A stretch of DNA of 64,000 bases from Semisulcospira habei (Eukaryota; Mollusca; Gastropoda; Semisulcospiridae), in the NCBI GenBank assembly GCA_036245525.1, contig BTPG01000007.1:166370976-166434975 (forward strand), read 5' to 3'. Below are positions 35,675 to 48,421 of the stretch, piece after piece. The translations under genes were made by a program, and so were the position numbers. The notes under the pieces are model-generated. The model was not told the origin of the DNA, did no database searches, and worked only from the letters and a program-made list of their open reading frames with translations. Position 1 is the first letter of the stretch; each line of letters opens with the position of its first letter.

Positions 35675-35868
35675 TTAACCCATTTAACCCCCAGGGCGCA
35701 TTTCCAAATTTTGGAAGTGTCACTGACCCAACGACTATACCATGTACAGGAGATGGATCGACCACGCAGTTCAAAAGTAGTGCCAGATTAGCTTGGCGCC
35801 AAGGTAATCCGGCACTACCCTTGAATTATCATGGTCGATCCATCGCCTCATGGCTCAGAGGGGGTTAA
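35675..35868. mobile_element. Group B TTAA element
   Basis: TTAA at 35675-35678 and 35865-35868. CCCATTTAACCCC left end. The palindrome has a collapsed tip (GCTTGGCGCCAAGG). Confidence 0.85.
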
Positions 35869-35998
35869 AAAGTGAACGCGATCCAAGTGTTAGAGTCAGA
35901 TCCTCGTGAGTGCCCGTGAATTATATATGTGCTTCTTGCTCAAACCACTTTGTATCCATGTACGTACCACGGCTGGGGATCTTCGACGTTCAAGTTAA
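35869..35998. mobile_element. Degenerate group C element between TTAA sites
   Basis: Between TTAA 35865-35868 and 35995-35998. It retains AGATCCTCGTGAG, CTTCTTGCTCAAACC and CGGCTGGGGATCTT marks of group C arms. Confidence 0.6.
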
Positions 35999-36293
35999 CT
36001 CATTAAGCCCGGACTCCCTACAGCAGGAGATGGGTCGACATGATAATTCAAGGATAGTGCCAGATTAGCTTGGCGCCAATCTGGTTAATCTGGCACTACT
36101 TTTGAACTGTATGGTCGATCCATCTCCTGACGCACTGCAGCAGGAGATGGGTCCACCGTGATAATTCAAGGGTCGGCGCCAAGCTAATCTGGCACTACCT
36201 TTGGATTATCATGGTCGATTCCATCTCCTGCAATTGGTGCGTAGACGTTTGATGACGCCTCCAAAATTGGGGAAATACGGCAATGGGGCTTAA
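35995..36293. mobile_element. Group B TTAA element with doubled palindrome core
   Basis: TTAA at 35995-35998 and 36290-36293. CTCATTAAGCCCG left end. Two cores in tandem, each starting GCAGGAGATGGGTC and ending CCATCTCCTG. The second core lacks part of its left arm. Confidence 0.82.
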
Positions 36294-36503
36294 CTCATTC
36301 TACCCCAGACACACCACAGCAAGATAAGGATCGACCATGATAGTTCAAGGGTGATGCCAGAATAGCTTGGCGCCTATGGGCGCCAAGCTATTCTGGCATC
36401 ACCCTTGAACTATCATGGTCGATCTGTGTCTTGCACTAGAGTGCAGTCTTCTGAGGACAACGGTAACATTTTGGGATTTCGGTGTTGGGGTAGAATGAGT
36501 TAA
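36290..36503. mobile_element. Group A TTAA element sharing its left TTAA
   Basis: TTAA at 36290-36293 (also the right flank of the preceding element) and 36500-36503. 206 bp, CTCATTCTACCCC ends, near-perfect GCTTGGCGCC palindrome. Confidence 0.9.
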
Positions 36504-36507
36504 TGAG

Positions 36508-36704
36508 GTAACCCCTTTTCGAGAAGAAATTTTAGAAAAACTAAACGCGACCCAGTTGCAAGAGACATAGATCCTCATTGGCCCCTGCAGGTGTAGGGGC
36601 TCGTGAGGACCTATGCCTTTTGCTGACACCATTTTGAATCCATAGTTAAGGAGTTACATGATTCCAAAAACACAGTCTGTATTCACTGGCTGTGAAGGAG
36701 TTAA
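36508..36704. mobile_element. Group C element next to group A
   Basis: GTAA, ACCCCTTTTCGAG left end. Hairpin 36558-36623 (GCAAGAGACATAGATCCTC). Right GGCTGTGAAGGAG end at TTAA (36701-36704). Confidence 0.8.
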
Positions 36705-37743
36705 CTTGTAATTTTTGGTTTGGCCCCAGGTTTCTAGACAAACGTATTTTGAATTGTTTTGCACGCCGAAACGTCCGTGTTTTATTTCAGTTGAACATAT
36801 TTATATAATGCCTATAGACCTGTGAGTTTGGACCTTATGGCCTCATGGTGTGAGGTATAATATAAGAAACCAGCACGCAATGTATTTTGACATGTTTGTT
36901 TCATTTTCAGTGGCTATTTACATTGGATGCCTCTATCTTGGTTAATGGCTTCTGCGTATATTTCCAAAGATCCTGTATTTCTCTAGCATAACCTAAATAC
37001 TCGTAGATCTTTGTTATTCTCCAGCTAAATTCTGCCGTTCACACTTTCACACCTTTAGCGCCGCCTTTGTGCTTCTTGTATGGTACGGAAAAATGATCTC
37101 AAGATCTCAATTTTGTCTTAGTCATTTTGCATGATAAAACGCACTGATGCGCAAAGTAGAAAAATATGTAGAGGATAGTATCTACTGTACTGGGTACATA
37201 TTGCAGATGTAGTTTACGCAGCAACAGCAACAGCAACAGCAAAATGCAAAAACGCAACAATAACACATGCACGCACGCATGCACGCACGCACACACGAAA
37301 ACCAAAGTGAACACCCTGCAGCTGATGGCTTGCAGGATCTTCTCTTGTGCCGGTATGTGTGAGAGCGTGTGTGTGTTAAGCGGGGAGGGGATGGGTGTGT
37401 GGGTGTGGAGGAGGAGGAGCCGGGGGGGGGGGGGGTGTTTGGATGAGACCGGGGTAGGAGGAGTGTGCAGACGGCCAAGTTTTTATCCACCATCGCCCAG
37501 CTTTTGACTTCTGTGGACAGAAATAAGCGTAAAACTAATCGTACGCAGTCGCGATTGTGGTAAATTTTATTGGCTTTAAAATATTTATTGACCCTTGAGG
37601 AACATTTAGAAAACCATTTCCAAGATGCCCAGGGTCAGCAACTTCCTAAAACAACTTAAAGGTCTGCCTGGTGATAAAACTTTACATATGGTTTTCTTCT
37701 GTTTTCCGTTTTATTCAATCGCACTTGTCTCACTATCACCTGA
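36705..37743. other. Unassigned
   Basis: No gene recognised. Short (CAGCAA)n at 37218-37240, GCAC-rich simple sequence at 37266-37300, and a G-rich stretch with a 13-bp G run at 37378-37440. Confidence 0.4.
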
Positions 37744-37845
37744 TATAGTTCGACCAAGGTAGTTCAAGGATAGTGCCAGATTAGCTTGGCGCCTGGAATT
37801 GCGCCAAACTAATCTGGCACTATCCTTGAAGTATCTTAGTTTGGC
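37744..37845. mobile_element. Group B palindrome core
   Basis: GTAGTTCAAGGATAGTGCCAG, GCTTGGCGCC, and complement. Outer arms not recognised. Confidence 0.75.
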
Positions 37846-38064
37846 TTATTTCCCAGCCACCATGCAGTTTAAGGATTTTGCGCGAATGGACGACGAAATT
37901 AAGACATGGAGATCATGTCAAGTGAAAACGCATTTTATCGACCTTCGCCTATGCCTCGGCGTGTGTGGTTGCGATGGTTACTGTTCGCAGCTGTTCTGCA
38001 CTTTTCTGCATAGTCTGACAATTCACCCCTTTATAGCTAAGCAGTACTTAAAGAGTATGTTTCT

Positions 38065-38329
38065 CAGGGGCGGATCACTTACCTTCACCGGGCCGGGCGG
38101 GTTGGCGGAACTTTGTTTGGGACTTGAAACAAATGGCGGTCAGCGGGCTTCCCGTTAAGGGCGGGGAGGGAGGAGGGCATATCTGTGTATAATTGTCAGT
38201 TCTACCGATTCGGTTTGAAAGAGGGGGATGGAAGGGTGTGTGGGGGTTGGGGGGGGGGGGAGGGGGTGGAGGAGGGAAGGGGTGGGGGTGGAATCCCTGG
38301 CATCACCTCCATCCCCAGATCCGCCCCTG
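38065..38329. mobile_element. hAT-like non-autonomous element, 12-bp TIRs
   Basis: CAGGGGCGGATC at 38065-38076 and its complement at 38318-38329. Flanked by TTTCT on both sides. Interior is G-rich, no ORF. CAGGGGCG termini are common in animal hAT elements; the 5-bp flank repeat is shorter than the expected 8. Confidence 0.6.
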
Positions 38330-38390
38330 TTTCTAGAAAACGCAGATTAACAGCTGCCGCCTGCCAAAGGCACAGAGATCTATATGAGAC

Positions 38391-38460
38391 CAGGAAGAGG
38401 CATAGATCCTCATGAGCCCCCCGCATCTGCGGGGGCTCATGAGGATCTATACCTCTTGCA
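38391..38460. mobile_element. Group C hairpin
   Basis: AGGAAGAGGCATAGATCCTC to GGATCTATACCTCTTGCA with an extra base pair-disrupting C at the tip. Confidence 0.8.
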
Positions 38461-39173
38461 TTTGGCTATTGTTAGGGGGGTTACTGGTTTACAAATTTGA
38501 ACAAATTCGTGCTTCTCCCTGCAGTTTCTCAGACTGAATAAGAGGGACCTCACCTGTTGTGATATTTTCAGCTTTAATTGGAGGTAAGATAAAAGAATTA
38601 CTATAAATTTTCCGTACGGTTGGAGAGTGTGCTTTTAAAAGCTGACAAGTCTAAGGTGTTTTTGTGTTAATGTATCCTAGTGTCTCAGCTTGTCTGTGAT
38701 TTTTGGACCTTACTGTGGCGAGAACGTACCTCATTTCTAAACGTTCTTGGGGACTAACACTAATTAACACTATTTTTACTGTTACTTACTCAGTTGTCGA
38801 ACCCTGGATACATGATAATGCAAAAGCAGCAAAACCAGGCTATTTTTAGCCCACTGATTCTGTCCTCTGTTTTTTGTATGATATCATCCTAAGAAGGACT
38901 TTTGCACCAAGACTTAGTCATCACCAGAAGAAAACGATATCAGTGTATCCCTGCATGAGGCATAGATCCTCTAGAGGCCCCGCGACCCACGGGGGCTTGT
39001 GGGGATTTATACTTACTATGAGGATTTATGCTGTCTCTTGTTTGACAAGTCCACATTTTCTTACGTCGACCTCCTAAAGAGGATTCATTGGCTTTCACTG
39101 TAGAGTCTTCGATGATATTTTCGTCACTGACCAGACAAGTGATTTATCTCTCTCAGCCATAGCTCATCCATCT
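38461..39173. other. Unassigned with a decayed group C hairpin
   Basis: The remnant GCATGAGGCATAGATCCTC...GGGGGCTTGTGGGGATTTATAC lies at 38952-39010. Nothing else recognised. Confidence 0.4.
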
Positions 39174-39239
39174 GCAAGAGGCACATATTTTCATGAGTCC
39201 CTGCAGCCGCAGGGACTCATGAAAATATGTGCCTCTTGC
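39174..39239. mobile_element. Group C hairpin, divergent stem
   Basis: GCAAGAGGCACATATTTTCA to GAAAATATGTGCCTCTTGC, tip CCCTGCAGCCGCAGGG. Perfect pairing in spite of many changes from the group consensus. Confidence 0.85.
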
Positions 39240-39764
39240 TGGCAGAGATTAGCCACATTTATGCCATTTATGATCGCAGACTGAGGGATTTAAGTCTTTC
39301 TCTGCTACTGTTATTACAAGGTCTTAGTTTTATTGAGCCTACTCGGGAACGCTGAAGAAGAAGAAGAAGAAGAATTGAGCCTACTACGTTGGTTCGACAT
39401 TTCAAATGTTCTTTATTGCTCGTCCGAGTCCATTCACGGCGTGTATTGACGTACGGCTAATGATCAAGAGGTGACTAGGTTTGATGGCTTTTGATCACGC
39501 AGGCGTGAAGGTAGGACGATTTTCTCGGGAGATGGGGCCGCGAACGAAGATAAGGTCGTGAAGACCTGGAGCAACTAAAGTGGTTCAGCTGTCTTATCTA
39601 AGACACGCAAACATAAAATTGTTAATGTCCCTAAAAAATGAACCTTCTACTAGATGTTTTTCCGCCATGAAATGACTTTAGTCGCGTGCTCGGTGTTAAG
39701 CGTTAAGATGAAATAATTACTACAAGTACAAGTTCCTTGATCATTAATAAAAGTGTACCATACC
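39240..39764. other. Unassigned
   Basis: Short (GAA)n at about 39354-39374; no gene. Confidence 0.35.
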
Positions 39765-40548
39765 CGTTACCTCCACCCCCCACCCGGGTCTGCCCTGGGG
39801 GACTTGGGTGGGATTAACTACTTTTTAGTTCCCAGGGTCACCCAGGTCAGCTCTACAGGGTGGGGTTTCCCCTCTATTCTGGGGCATATGTTTCTGTCTA
39901 CCCTTGGTCCATTCATCTGTATTTTTTTTTCTTTTTTAAACTCTCCATATTGTCTGCGCTGACTGTAGCTTTTGATATTGGATGTGTGTTGCTAAAATAA
40001 TGTTCTTAGGTTTATTTAGCGTATGAGACCGGCTGGCGACATACATTCAATATACTGTTTAGTTTTGTTTCCCCCACATGCGGTGCAGGCACGTCCTGAG
40101 AAAGTCTTGTTGCTGTCGGGACGTTAAGCAATGTACAACTAACCAACCTTACCTCAACCTTGATTGAACCCCAACCCTGGTCTGCCCTGGGGGACTTGGG
40201 TGGGGTTAACTACTTTTTAGTTCCCAGGGTCACCCTGGTCAGCCCCACAGGGTGGGTTTTTCCCTCTATTCTGGGGCAAGTGTTTCTGTCTACCCTTGGT
40301 TCATTCACCTGTATTTGCCTTTTTAAAACTCTCCCTACTGTCTGCGCTGCCTGTAGCTCTTGATATTGGATGTGTGTTGCTAAATGGTCTTAGGTTTATG
40401 TAGGCCCCATGTGTTAGGTTTATTTAACGTATTGGACCGGCTGGCGACATACCTTCAATGTTCTGTTTAGTTTTTTTTCACAAGCAGTGCAGGCACGTCC
40501 TGAGAAAGTCTTGTTGCTGTCGGGACGTTAAGCAATGTACAATCAATC
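39765..40548. repeat. Tandem duplication of a ~400-bp repeat
   Basis: Copies at about 39765-40148 and 40165-40548, offset 401 bp. Shared marks: TGCCCTGGGGGACTTGGGTG, TGTTTCTGTCTACCCTTGG, GAGACCGGCTGGCGACATAC-type block, and the GTCGGGACGTTAAGCAATGT end followed by CAA-rich tail. Confidence 0.85.
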
Positions 40549-40560
40549 CACCTTGATTGA

Positions 40561-40562
<2 letters not shown>

Positions 40563-40630
<68 letters not shown>
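40563..40630. repeat. (CT)n microsatellite
   Basis: Perfect CT array directly after the duplicated repeat. Confidence 0.95.
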
Positions 40631-40634
<4 letters not shown>

Positions 40635-40743
40635 CCCCTCCCCTCCCCCCCCCCATGCTTTCTCCATCCACACCTTCAAGACAGTGATGCAGTGATTCTC
40701 TTACACCAGCAAATCTTACAGCCCTCAGCCAGTCGCTTTTATC

Positions 40744-40810
40744 TACAAGAGGTATAGATTCTCATGAGTTCCTGTCGCCACACGGACTCATGAGAACCTA
40801 TGCCTCTTGC
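40744..40810. mobile_element. Group C hairpin, divergent
   Basis: ACAAGAGGTATAGATTCTCA to GAGAACCTATGCCTCTTGC with mismatches near the tip. Confidence 0.75.
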
Positions 40811-41123
40811 TAGCACAGCTTAGCATCACTTTTATCCTCAGAATGTGGAAGTCACCAGACGTAAGTCCACGACTGTTTATAGGACCGCAAGGCCCAAGGT
40901 TTGTCTGGGGCTTTGGATTGGAAATCAATGCAGTCAGCGAATCAGACGAATTAATGTCTCCGCTGCAGACGCCTACACAGAGGTGAAGAAACTTCCAGAG
41001 AAAGAATTTGTGGTGGCGGGGCGCTTGAGTTTATTGTGCCACCACTGACACGCGTGAAATAGAAATAGAACTATTGGCACCTAAAAAGTACAAACACGGA
41101 AGGTGTGAAAATTGTTCAGTGTC

Positions 41124-41341
41124 TTGACTCATTCAGCCCCGCGCACGTATTTCCCAAAATTTTGGAGGCGTCATCTATCGACTGTGCACCTGTTGCAGGA
41201 GATGGATCCGCGACCAAGATAATTCAAGGGCAGTGCCAGATTAGCTTGGCGCCGACAGGCGCCAAGCTGATCTGGCACTACCCTTGAATTATCATGGTCG
41301 ACCCATCTCCTGCTGTAGTGCGCCAGGGCTGAATGGGTTAA
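41124..41341. mobile_element. Group B TTAA element
   Basis: Left flank TTGA (mutated), CTCATTCAGCCCC. Right GGCTGAATGGG at TTAA (41338-41341). Standard palindrome with the GCGCCGACAGGCGC tip. Confidence 0.85.
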
Positions 41342-41591
41342 AAGATTTGACTCGGAGACCCATCTTTTTTAAAAGAACCTTCTCTTCACTGGTTGGTTGA
41401 GTAATAATTCACGAAAAAGACAGCAGGTGCATGCATGCTACTGCTGGTATTATTACATTTCCAGCGGGGTCAGACTTTGTGTGTTTTTCAACATATTAAA
41501 AAAAAAAAAAAAAAAAAAATCACGCTCCCTGTCGTCATTGTTCGCAGAGTACGTTTCTGAAATCTGTGTTAATTAAATGAACGCCAAAGAA
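41342..41591. other. Unassigned
   Basis: Contains a 22-bp A run (41499-41519). Confidence 0.35.
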
Positions 41592-41739
41592 TTAATCCGT
41601 TACTAGAATATAGATACACAGTGTGGTGAACAAGAGGAAAAGATCCATATGAGCCCCCGCAGTTGCGGGGGCTCATGAGGGTCTGTGCCTCTTATATTTG
41701 GGTTCTGCTCTTTTGTGTTGCGGCAGTGAAGGGGTTTAA
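41592..41739. mobile_element. Group C TTAA element, short form (140 bp)
   Basis: TTAA at 41592-41595 and 41736-41739. Left TCCGTTACTAG, right CGGCAGTGAAGGGG. Hairpin about 41630-41693 (CAAGAGG...CCTCTT). Confidence 0.82.
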
Positions 41740-41949
41740 CCCATTCAGCCCTGACGCCCTACAGCAGGAGATGGACTGACTATGACAATTCAAGGGTGGT
41801 GCCAGGTTAGCGTGGCGCCTGAAGGCGCCACGCTAATCTGGCACTACCCTTGAATTATCATAGTCAATCCATCTCCAGCAACTGGTACAAAGTCGTTAGG
41901 CAACACCTCCAAAATTTGAGAAATGGGACCTTGGGGCTAAAGGGGTTAA
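41736..41949. mobile_element. Group B TTAA element sharing its left TTAA
   Basis: TTAA at 41736-41739 and 41946-41949 around 206 bp. CCCATTCAGCCC and GGGGCTAAAGGGG ends. Palindrome with the variant GCGTGGCGCC, changed symmetrically on both arms. Confidence 0.9.
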
Positions 41950-42029
41950 ACTTCTTGACGGCAGGGTGGATTTCTCGGCACATGTATAGTTCACGGCTTG
42001 TTTATGGGCGGTTGCAATTTGCCTACTTA

Positions 42030-42090
42030 TATGTGATTTTGGATCACACGTCGTGAGGCTGTAAAGCCCCAAATCACAATCTCTCATACC
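42030..42090. repeat. Group H hairpin, weak
   Basis: ATGTGATTTTGGATCACACG and AAGCCCCAAATCACAATC. Imperfect. Confidence 0.5.
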
Positions 42091-42334
42091 AGCAAACACT
42101 TACTAAATAAGGCAGGAAATTGAGTTGAAAATGAACTAGATGGGATGAACCATAACCCACAAAGTCCCTTCTATGTGAGAGCTGTCTTCGCTGATAAGGG
42201 TCTCTACCTTTTGTCTTTGACTTGATTCTGATGTTGAAACTGATATCTCCTGAAAAGCCTCGCAGATGTCCCAGTGCGTCATAGTGAACTCTAGAAGGGG
42301 CGCGTGCAGGCCACACGCGTCATTGGTTTGCCAA

Positions 42335-42977
42335 ACGTCATTTGTCATGACGTATTTTTTTTGTTTTTACGTAATTTTATATATAACGTGATATGAGATT
42401 TGCTTTCGATTCAAGACGTGGGAAAATGCTGACAAAACTAGAATTTCACGGTACAATTTGAGTCTTGCTTTAATTTGTGTGAAATCAGGTGGACTTTACC
42501 TAGCTATATGCTATACTAAGTACACATGCATGCCGCCTCTTCTGAAAGCGCATCGATGACTGTGTATGCGTGTGCGTGTTTGCACGCGCGCGCTGCAAAC
42601 ATCCTCAAGAGGCATAGATGTTCATGCGCCCTCCGGGCACTTAAAGAACGTCATTTGTCATGACGCATTTTTTTTTGTTCTTACGTAATTTTATATTTAA
42701 CGTGATATGAGTTTCTCTTTCGCTTCAAGACTTGCGAAAATGGTGACAAAACTAGAATTTCACGGTACAATTTCAGTCTTGCTATAATTTGTGTGAAATC
42801 AGGTTGACTTTACCTAGCTACATGCTATACTGAGTACATCTGCATGATCTTCTGAAAACGCGTCGATGTGTGTGTATGCGTGTGCGTGTGCGTGAGTGCA
42901 TGCTCGCGCTCCAAACATCCTCAAGAGGCATAGATGTTCATGTGCCCTCCGGGCACATGAAGATCTATGCCTCTTGG
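42335..42977. repeat. 313-bp tandem duplication with breakpoint in a group C hairpin
   Basis: Two diverged copies start ACGTCATTTGTCATGACG at 42335 and 42648. Each ends with a group C-like hairpin. The second is complete (42922-42976, CAAGAGGCATAGATGTTCA, tip CCCTCCGGGC). The first stops at the tip (GGGCAC, 42640). Confidence 0.85.
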
Positions 42978-42990
42978 AGATGCGCGCATA

Positions 42991-45112
<2,122 letters not shown>

Positions 45113-45197
45113 CCCTTTGGCTTTCGGTAGCGCTTTTAGTCGAGGTGATTGCTACTGAGGAATCACCTCGACTAAAAGCACTACCGACAGCCAAAGG
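45113..45197. mobile_element. Group D hairpin element
   Basis: CCCTTTGGCTTTCGGTAGCG to ACTACCGACAGCCAAAGG, with arms TTTTAGTCGAGGTGATT and complement. TTAA flanks lost. Confidence 0.8.
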
Positions 45198-45387
45198 TCT
45201 GCGACTGATCAGCAAAAACGCGAACACGAATTACTGAGTCTGATTATTTTGGCTGCCAGGTACCGTGTTACACTGAGGCTGAACTGTGTTACTTCTGATC
45301 CTGAGATTACACAACCATCTTCAACATGTCATGTTTTAACTGGCTCAGCTGACAGTCATTACAGTCGCTCTGCCGGTCTCTTTCATC

Positions 45388-45459
45388 TGCAGGAGAAATA
45401 GATGCTCATGAGCATCTGCAGTTAGGCTGCATGGGCTCATGCAAATCCATGCCTCCTGC
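45388..45459. mobile_element. Group C hairpin, degenerate
   Basis: GCAGGAGAAATAGATGCTCA, GGCTCATGCAAATCCATGCC, CCTGC. Decayed stem with extra bases at the tip. Confidence 0.65.
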
Positions 45460-45739
45460 TGTTGGTGACCGACCTTTGCTTCCTCAGACTGAGGGCGCTC
45501 TACAGGATTTCCTCTTTAGTCTCCAGCTAGTTTCTGTCCAATTATCGTTTATTTTTGCCTGTTACCTGTTTTTACTCATTTTTCTCATTACAACTCTTTC
45601 CATTTCACGGCCAGCTGTTGAGTAGATTTTCTGACGTGACACTGAACTGAAGGGTGTCCATTTTAACTTCATACTGTGGGACATTTTGACACGCATAGGT
45701 ACATCGTACTAAAAGATGATGCCGGAGCAAAGCCACTCG

Positions 45740-45905
45740 AAACGCACCAAAGCGGGAGATGGATCGAGCAAGACTGTTTCAATGTAGTGCCAGATTAGCT
45801 TGGCGCCTTAACAGATGCCAGGCTAATCTGGCACTACCCTGAAACTATCATTACTTGGATGATACGCAAGCATTATACAGCTGTTACTAAGTCAATGACG
45901 CCAAG
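45740..45905. mobile_element. Group B element, degenerate
   Basis: GCGGGAGATGGATCGAGC, AGTGCCAGATTAGCTTGGCG and complement to CAGATGCCAGGC, then a TTACTAAGTCAATGACGCC outer arm. Confidence 0.7.
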
Positions 45906-46257
45906 CCTCCGGTCCCAAAATCGTTTTTGGATTTGAACGATTCGATTACATTGATCTGATTTTTTCCCCACATTACAAACAAAGGTGATACCTGAATATT
46001 ATATCGGCTGGTGTCCTGGGAACAAGCTTTTAGGCACTTCGATTCCCTCATCGAACTAGCATGGTCTATTCGTCTGCAGCGATTTCTTTATACTGCTAAA
46101 CATAAAACAAAATATGTAGGCCATCTGACTCTGGAAGCGAATGCTTTTTCTGCGTCGCATCTCAACCGTTGTGGACCGGAACGACCGAGGCATTGTTATG
46201 AAACGGGCCGTGGTTCGCGTCTTGGCAACGAGCAGTAAGACCGGTTTTAACGTCGTA
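45906..46257. other. Unassigned
   Basis: No supported gene or repeat. Confidence 0.35.
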
Positions 46258-46473
46258 TTAAAACTCATTCTACCCCAGACACACCACAGCAAGGTAAGGA
46301 TCGACCTTGATAGTTCAAGGGTGATGCCAGAATAGCTTGGCGCCTATGGGCGCCAAGCTATTCTGGCATCACCCTTGAACTATCATGGTCGATCTGTGTC
46401 CTGCACTGCAATGCAGTCTTCAGAGAGCAACGGCAACATTTGGGGATTTCGGTGTTGGGGTACAATGAGTTAA
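46258..46473. mobile_element. Group A TTAA element
   Basis: Left TTAA plus two extra A (46258-46263), CTCATTCTACCCC. Right GTACAATGAG at TTAA (46470-46473). Standard palindrome. Confidence 0.88.
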
Positions 46474-46516
46474 GTTGCCCCAGGATGCCACGTTCTAAAC
46501 GTTGATTCGTATTTCT

Positions 46517-46572
46517 GGTCTATGACTTTTTACCACACGGGTTAGAGCGGTAAGGTCTAAAGTCACCGACCT
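46517..46572. repeat. Group H hairpin
   Basis: GGTCTATGACTTTTTACCAC and GGTAAGGTCTAAAGTCACCG; imperfect. Confidence 0.55.
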
Positions 46573-46704
46573 GTACACATTTGGTGTAGTTTACAGAGAT
46601 ACGAACTATAAACTACACCCGCATAGACGGTGCGTGGCAGATGGGCTTTTTATAGTGATAGACCCGAAACTGATGCCGAGGCTGCAAATTGCACCGTTTC
46701 AGTG

Positions 46705-46784
46705 ACTCATTGGAGACGTGCCGTAAACACGGATACGCGGCCGTTCGTCGCATATCTGTATGCGACGCGTCTGGAATGCCTTAA
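46705..46784. mobile_element. Group E element
   Basis: CTCATTGGAGACGTGCCGTA to CGACGCGTCTGGAATGCC. Right TTAA (46781-46784), which starts a group C remnant (CCCTTTCACTGC). Confidence 0.75.
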
Positions 46785-46859
46785 CCCTTTCACTGCTATG
46801 GAACACCACCAAACTGCAAGATGAAAAGAGTCTCATGAGCGGCGATGTGGGCAGCCCGG

Positions 46860-47300
46860 AAAGGGGGGGGGGGGGGGCGAGTCACATATTCACTGGATTT
46901 CTAGCCCCTTGATTTAATGGAAACTCAGATCCAGGTTCCCCTAGTGGGATGTGGGGGTAGGGGGAGGGGGGGGGGGAGGGAGAGTCCAGATTGTATTTCC
47001 GGTGTGTACAGATGTTTCGGTCTATGCGACCTCTTTAACACACCGTCGGCGTATTGGAGGAAGAGAAGGAACTATGCTATGCTATTATTGAAGGGACAAG
47101 GACTTCCAGCTGGCGCTGATTTCGTCCGGGGGGGGGGGGGGGGGGGGGGGGATGGGCCAAGGGGTTGGGGGGGGGGGGAAGGGGGTTTAGTTCTGGCTGT
47201 CTGTCGCTGGTGCCCGCACATCGCTAGTTTTACAATCTTGCATCCTGGCTGCCCGCGCCCTATGGGGGTCGAGTCGTAGGGGGGGGGGGGGGGGGGGGGT
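46860..47300 (+). repeat. G-run cluster
   Basis: Runs of 8-24 G at about 46864, 46955-46978, 47128-47151, 47166-47190 and 47278-47299, a strong G-quadruplex candidate on the plus strand. It borders the 3' end of the minus-strand LINE. Confidence 0.85.
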
Positions 47301-47336
47301 CTCCTTCGTTCTTGTCGTCCGTGACGGATCGTTTGT

Positions 47337-48368
47337 TTAGATGTGTTGGATCAGGGGGTGTTTGTTAAGTAGTTGTATTGTCTGGTTTGCGGTGGTGTGC
47401 CAAGTGTCTGGGGTGGGGTTTATGAGACCTTCCAGTGTGAGAGGTGAGTTTAGTATGTTTTCTAGTCTAGCTCTGGCGTGGTTTATGGTAGGGCAGTCTA
47501 GGAGTATATGTTCTGTTGTGAGTGTGTGGCCGCATGTACATATGACTGGGTTGGGGTGGACCAGGTATCTCTCGCCCCCTAGTCTGATTCTTGTTAGTCG
47601 GGTTTGGTCTTTCCTTTTGCCTGAGAGTAGGATGGGTACGTTGTTTAGGACCCTCGTGAGGCCTTTACGTGTACCTCTTTTTGCGTGATGAAATTCTTTT
47701 TCCCATAGATTTTGGAAGGCTGGCCGGAGGGCGTTTGATCTTTCGGCTGCCGACAGGGGTAGGTTGAAGAAGGTCGATTCTTGGTCGATGCCTTTCTTCG
47801 CTATTTTATCTGCTTTCTCATTACCTGGGATCCCTACATGGGAGGGAACCCAAATGAACTTAATTTCCTGGCCTAATTCTGTGAGTTCCGCTACTCTGAG
47901 TCTAATAAGATATGTTAGGTCTTCTCGGGAGGAGTCCAAGTTTTGGATCGCCTGGATCGCTGATAGGGAGTCAGTGACTATGAGAATTTGTTTAGCTGCA
48001 TTCAGGTCTGCTTTTATTACTTTGATGGCTCCTAGGATTGCCGTGAGTTCGGCTGTGAAGACCGCCGTGTGATCCGGTAATTTGATGGCTCTGTCCGATT
48101 TGTGAGGAACGTGGATACCTAGTCCAGTTGCGTGTGTGCGTGGGTCGTGGGATCCATCTGTGTAGATGATGGTGTATTTATTGTACGTGGTTGTTCTTTT
48201 TACGTCGAACTCTAGTCTCATTTTGGGCCCATCTATTTCTTTTTTGAGCTTGGTTAGGTCCAGGTCTACTTCTATTTGGGGTAGTTTCCATGGTGGTACG
48301 CTTATTGGTGCGTTGGGTGCTTTATTTGGTAGCTTAAGATTTATGGATTCTTCTAGCTTCTGTACCAC
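47337..48368 (-). pseudogene. LINE RNase H and C-terminal Cys/His motif
   Basis: RNase H with all acidic positions visible: YTDGSHD, FTAELTAIL, VTDSLSAIQA, and WVPSHVGIPGNEKADKIAKK. The C-terminus has a CTCGHTLTTEHILLDC motif typical of I-like elements. In a different frame from the reverse transcriptase. Confidence 0.9.
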
Positions 48369-48421
48369 TGTTTTTATTTGGGGTTGTTGAGTGGGTTCAA
48401 ATTTGGGTGTGTGGTTGGTGT

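Noticed and set aside
37799..38158. 119-codon frame
   Set aside because: It starts inside a group B hairpin and runs into the hAT-like element; no homology recognised.
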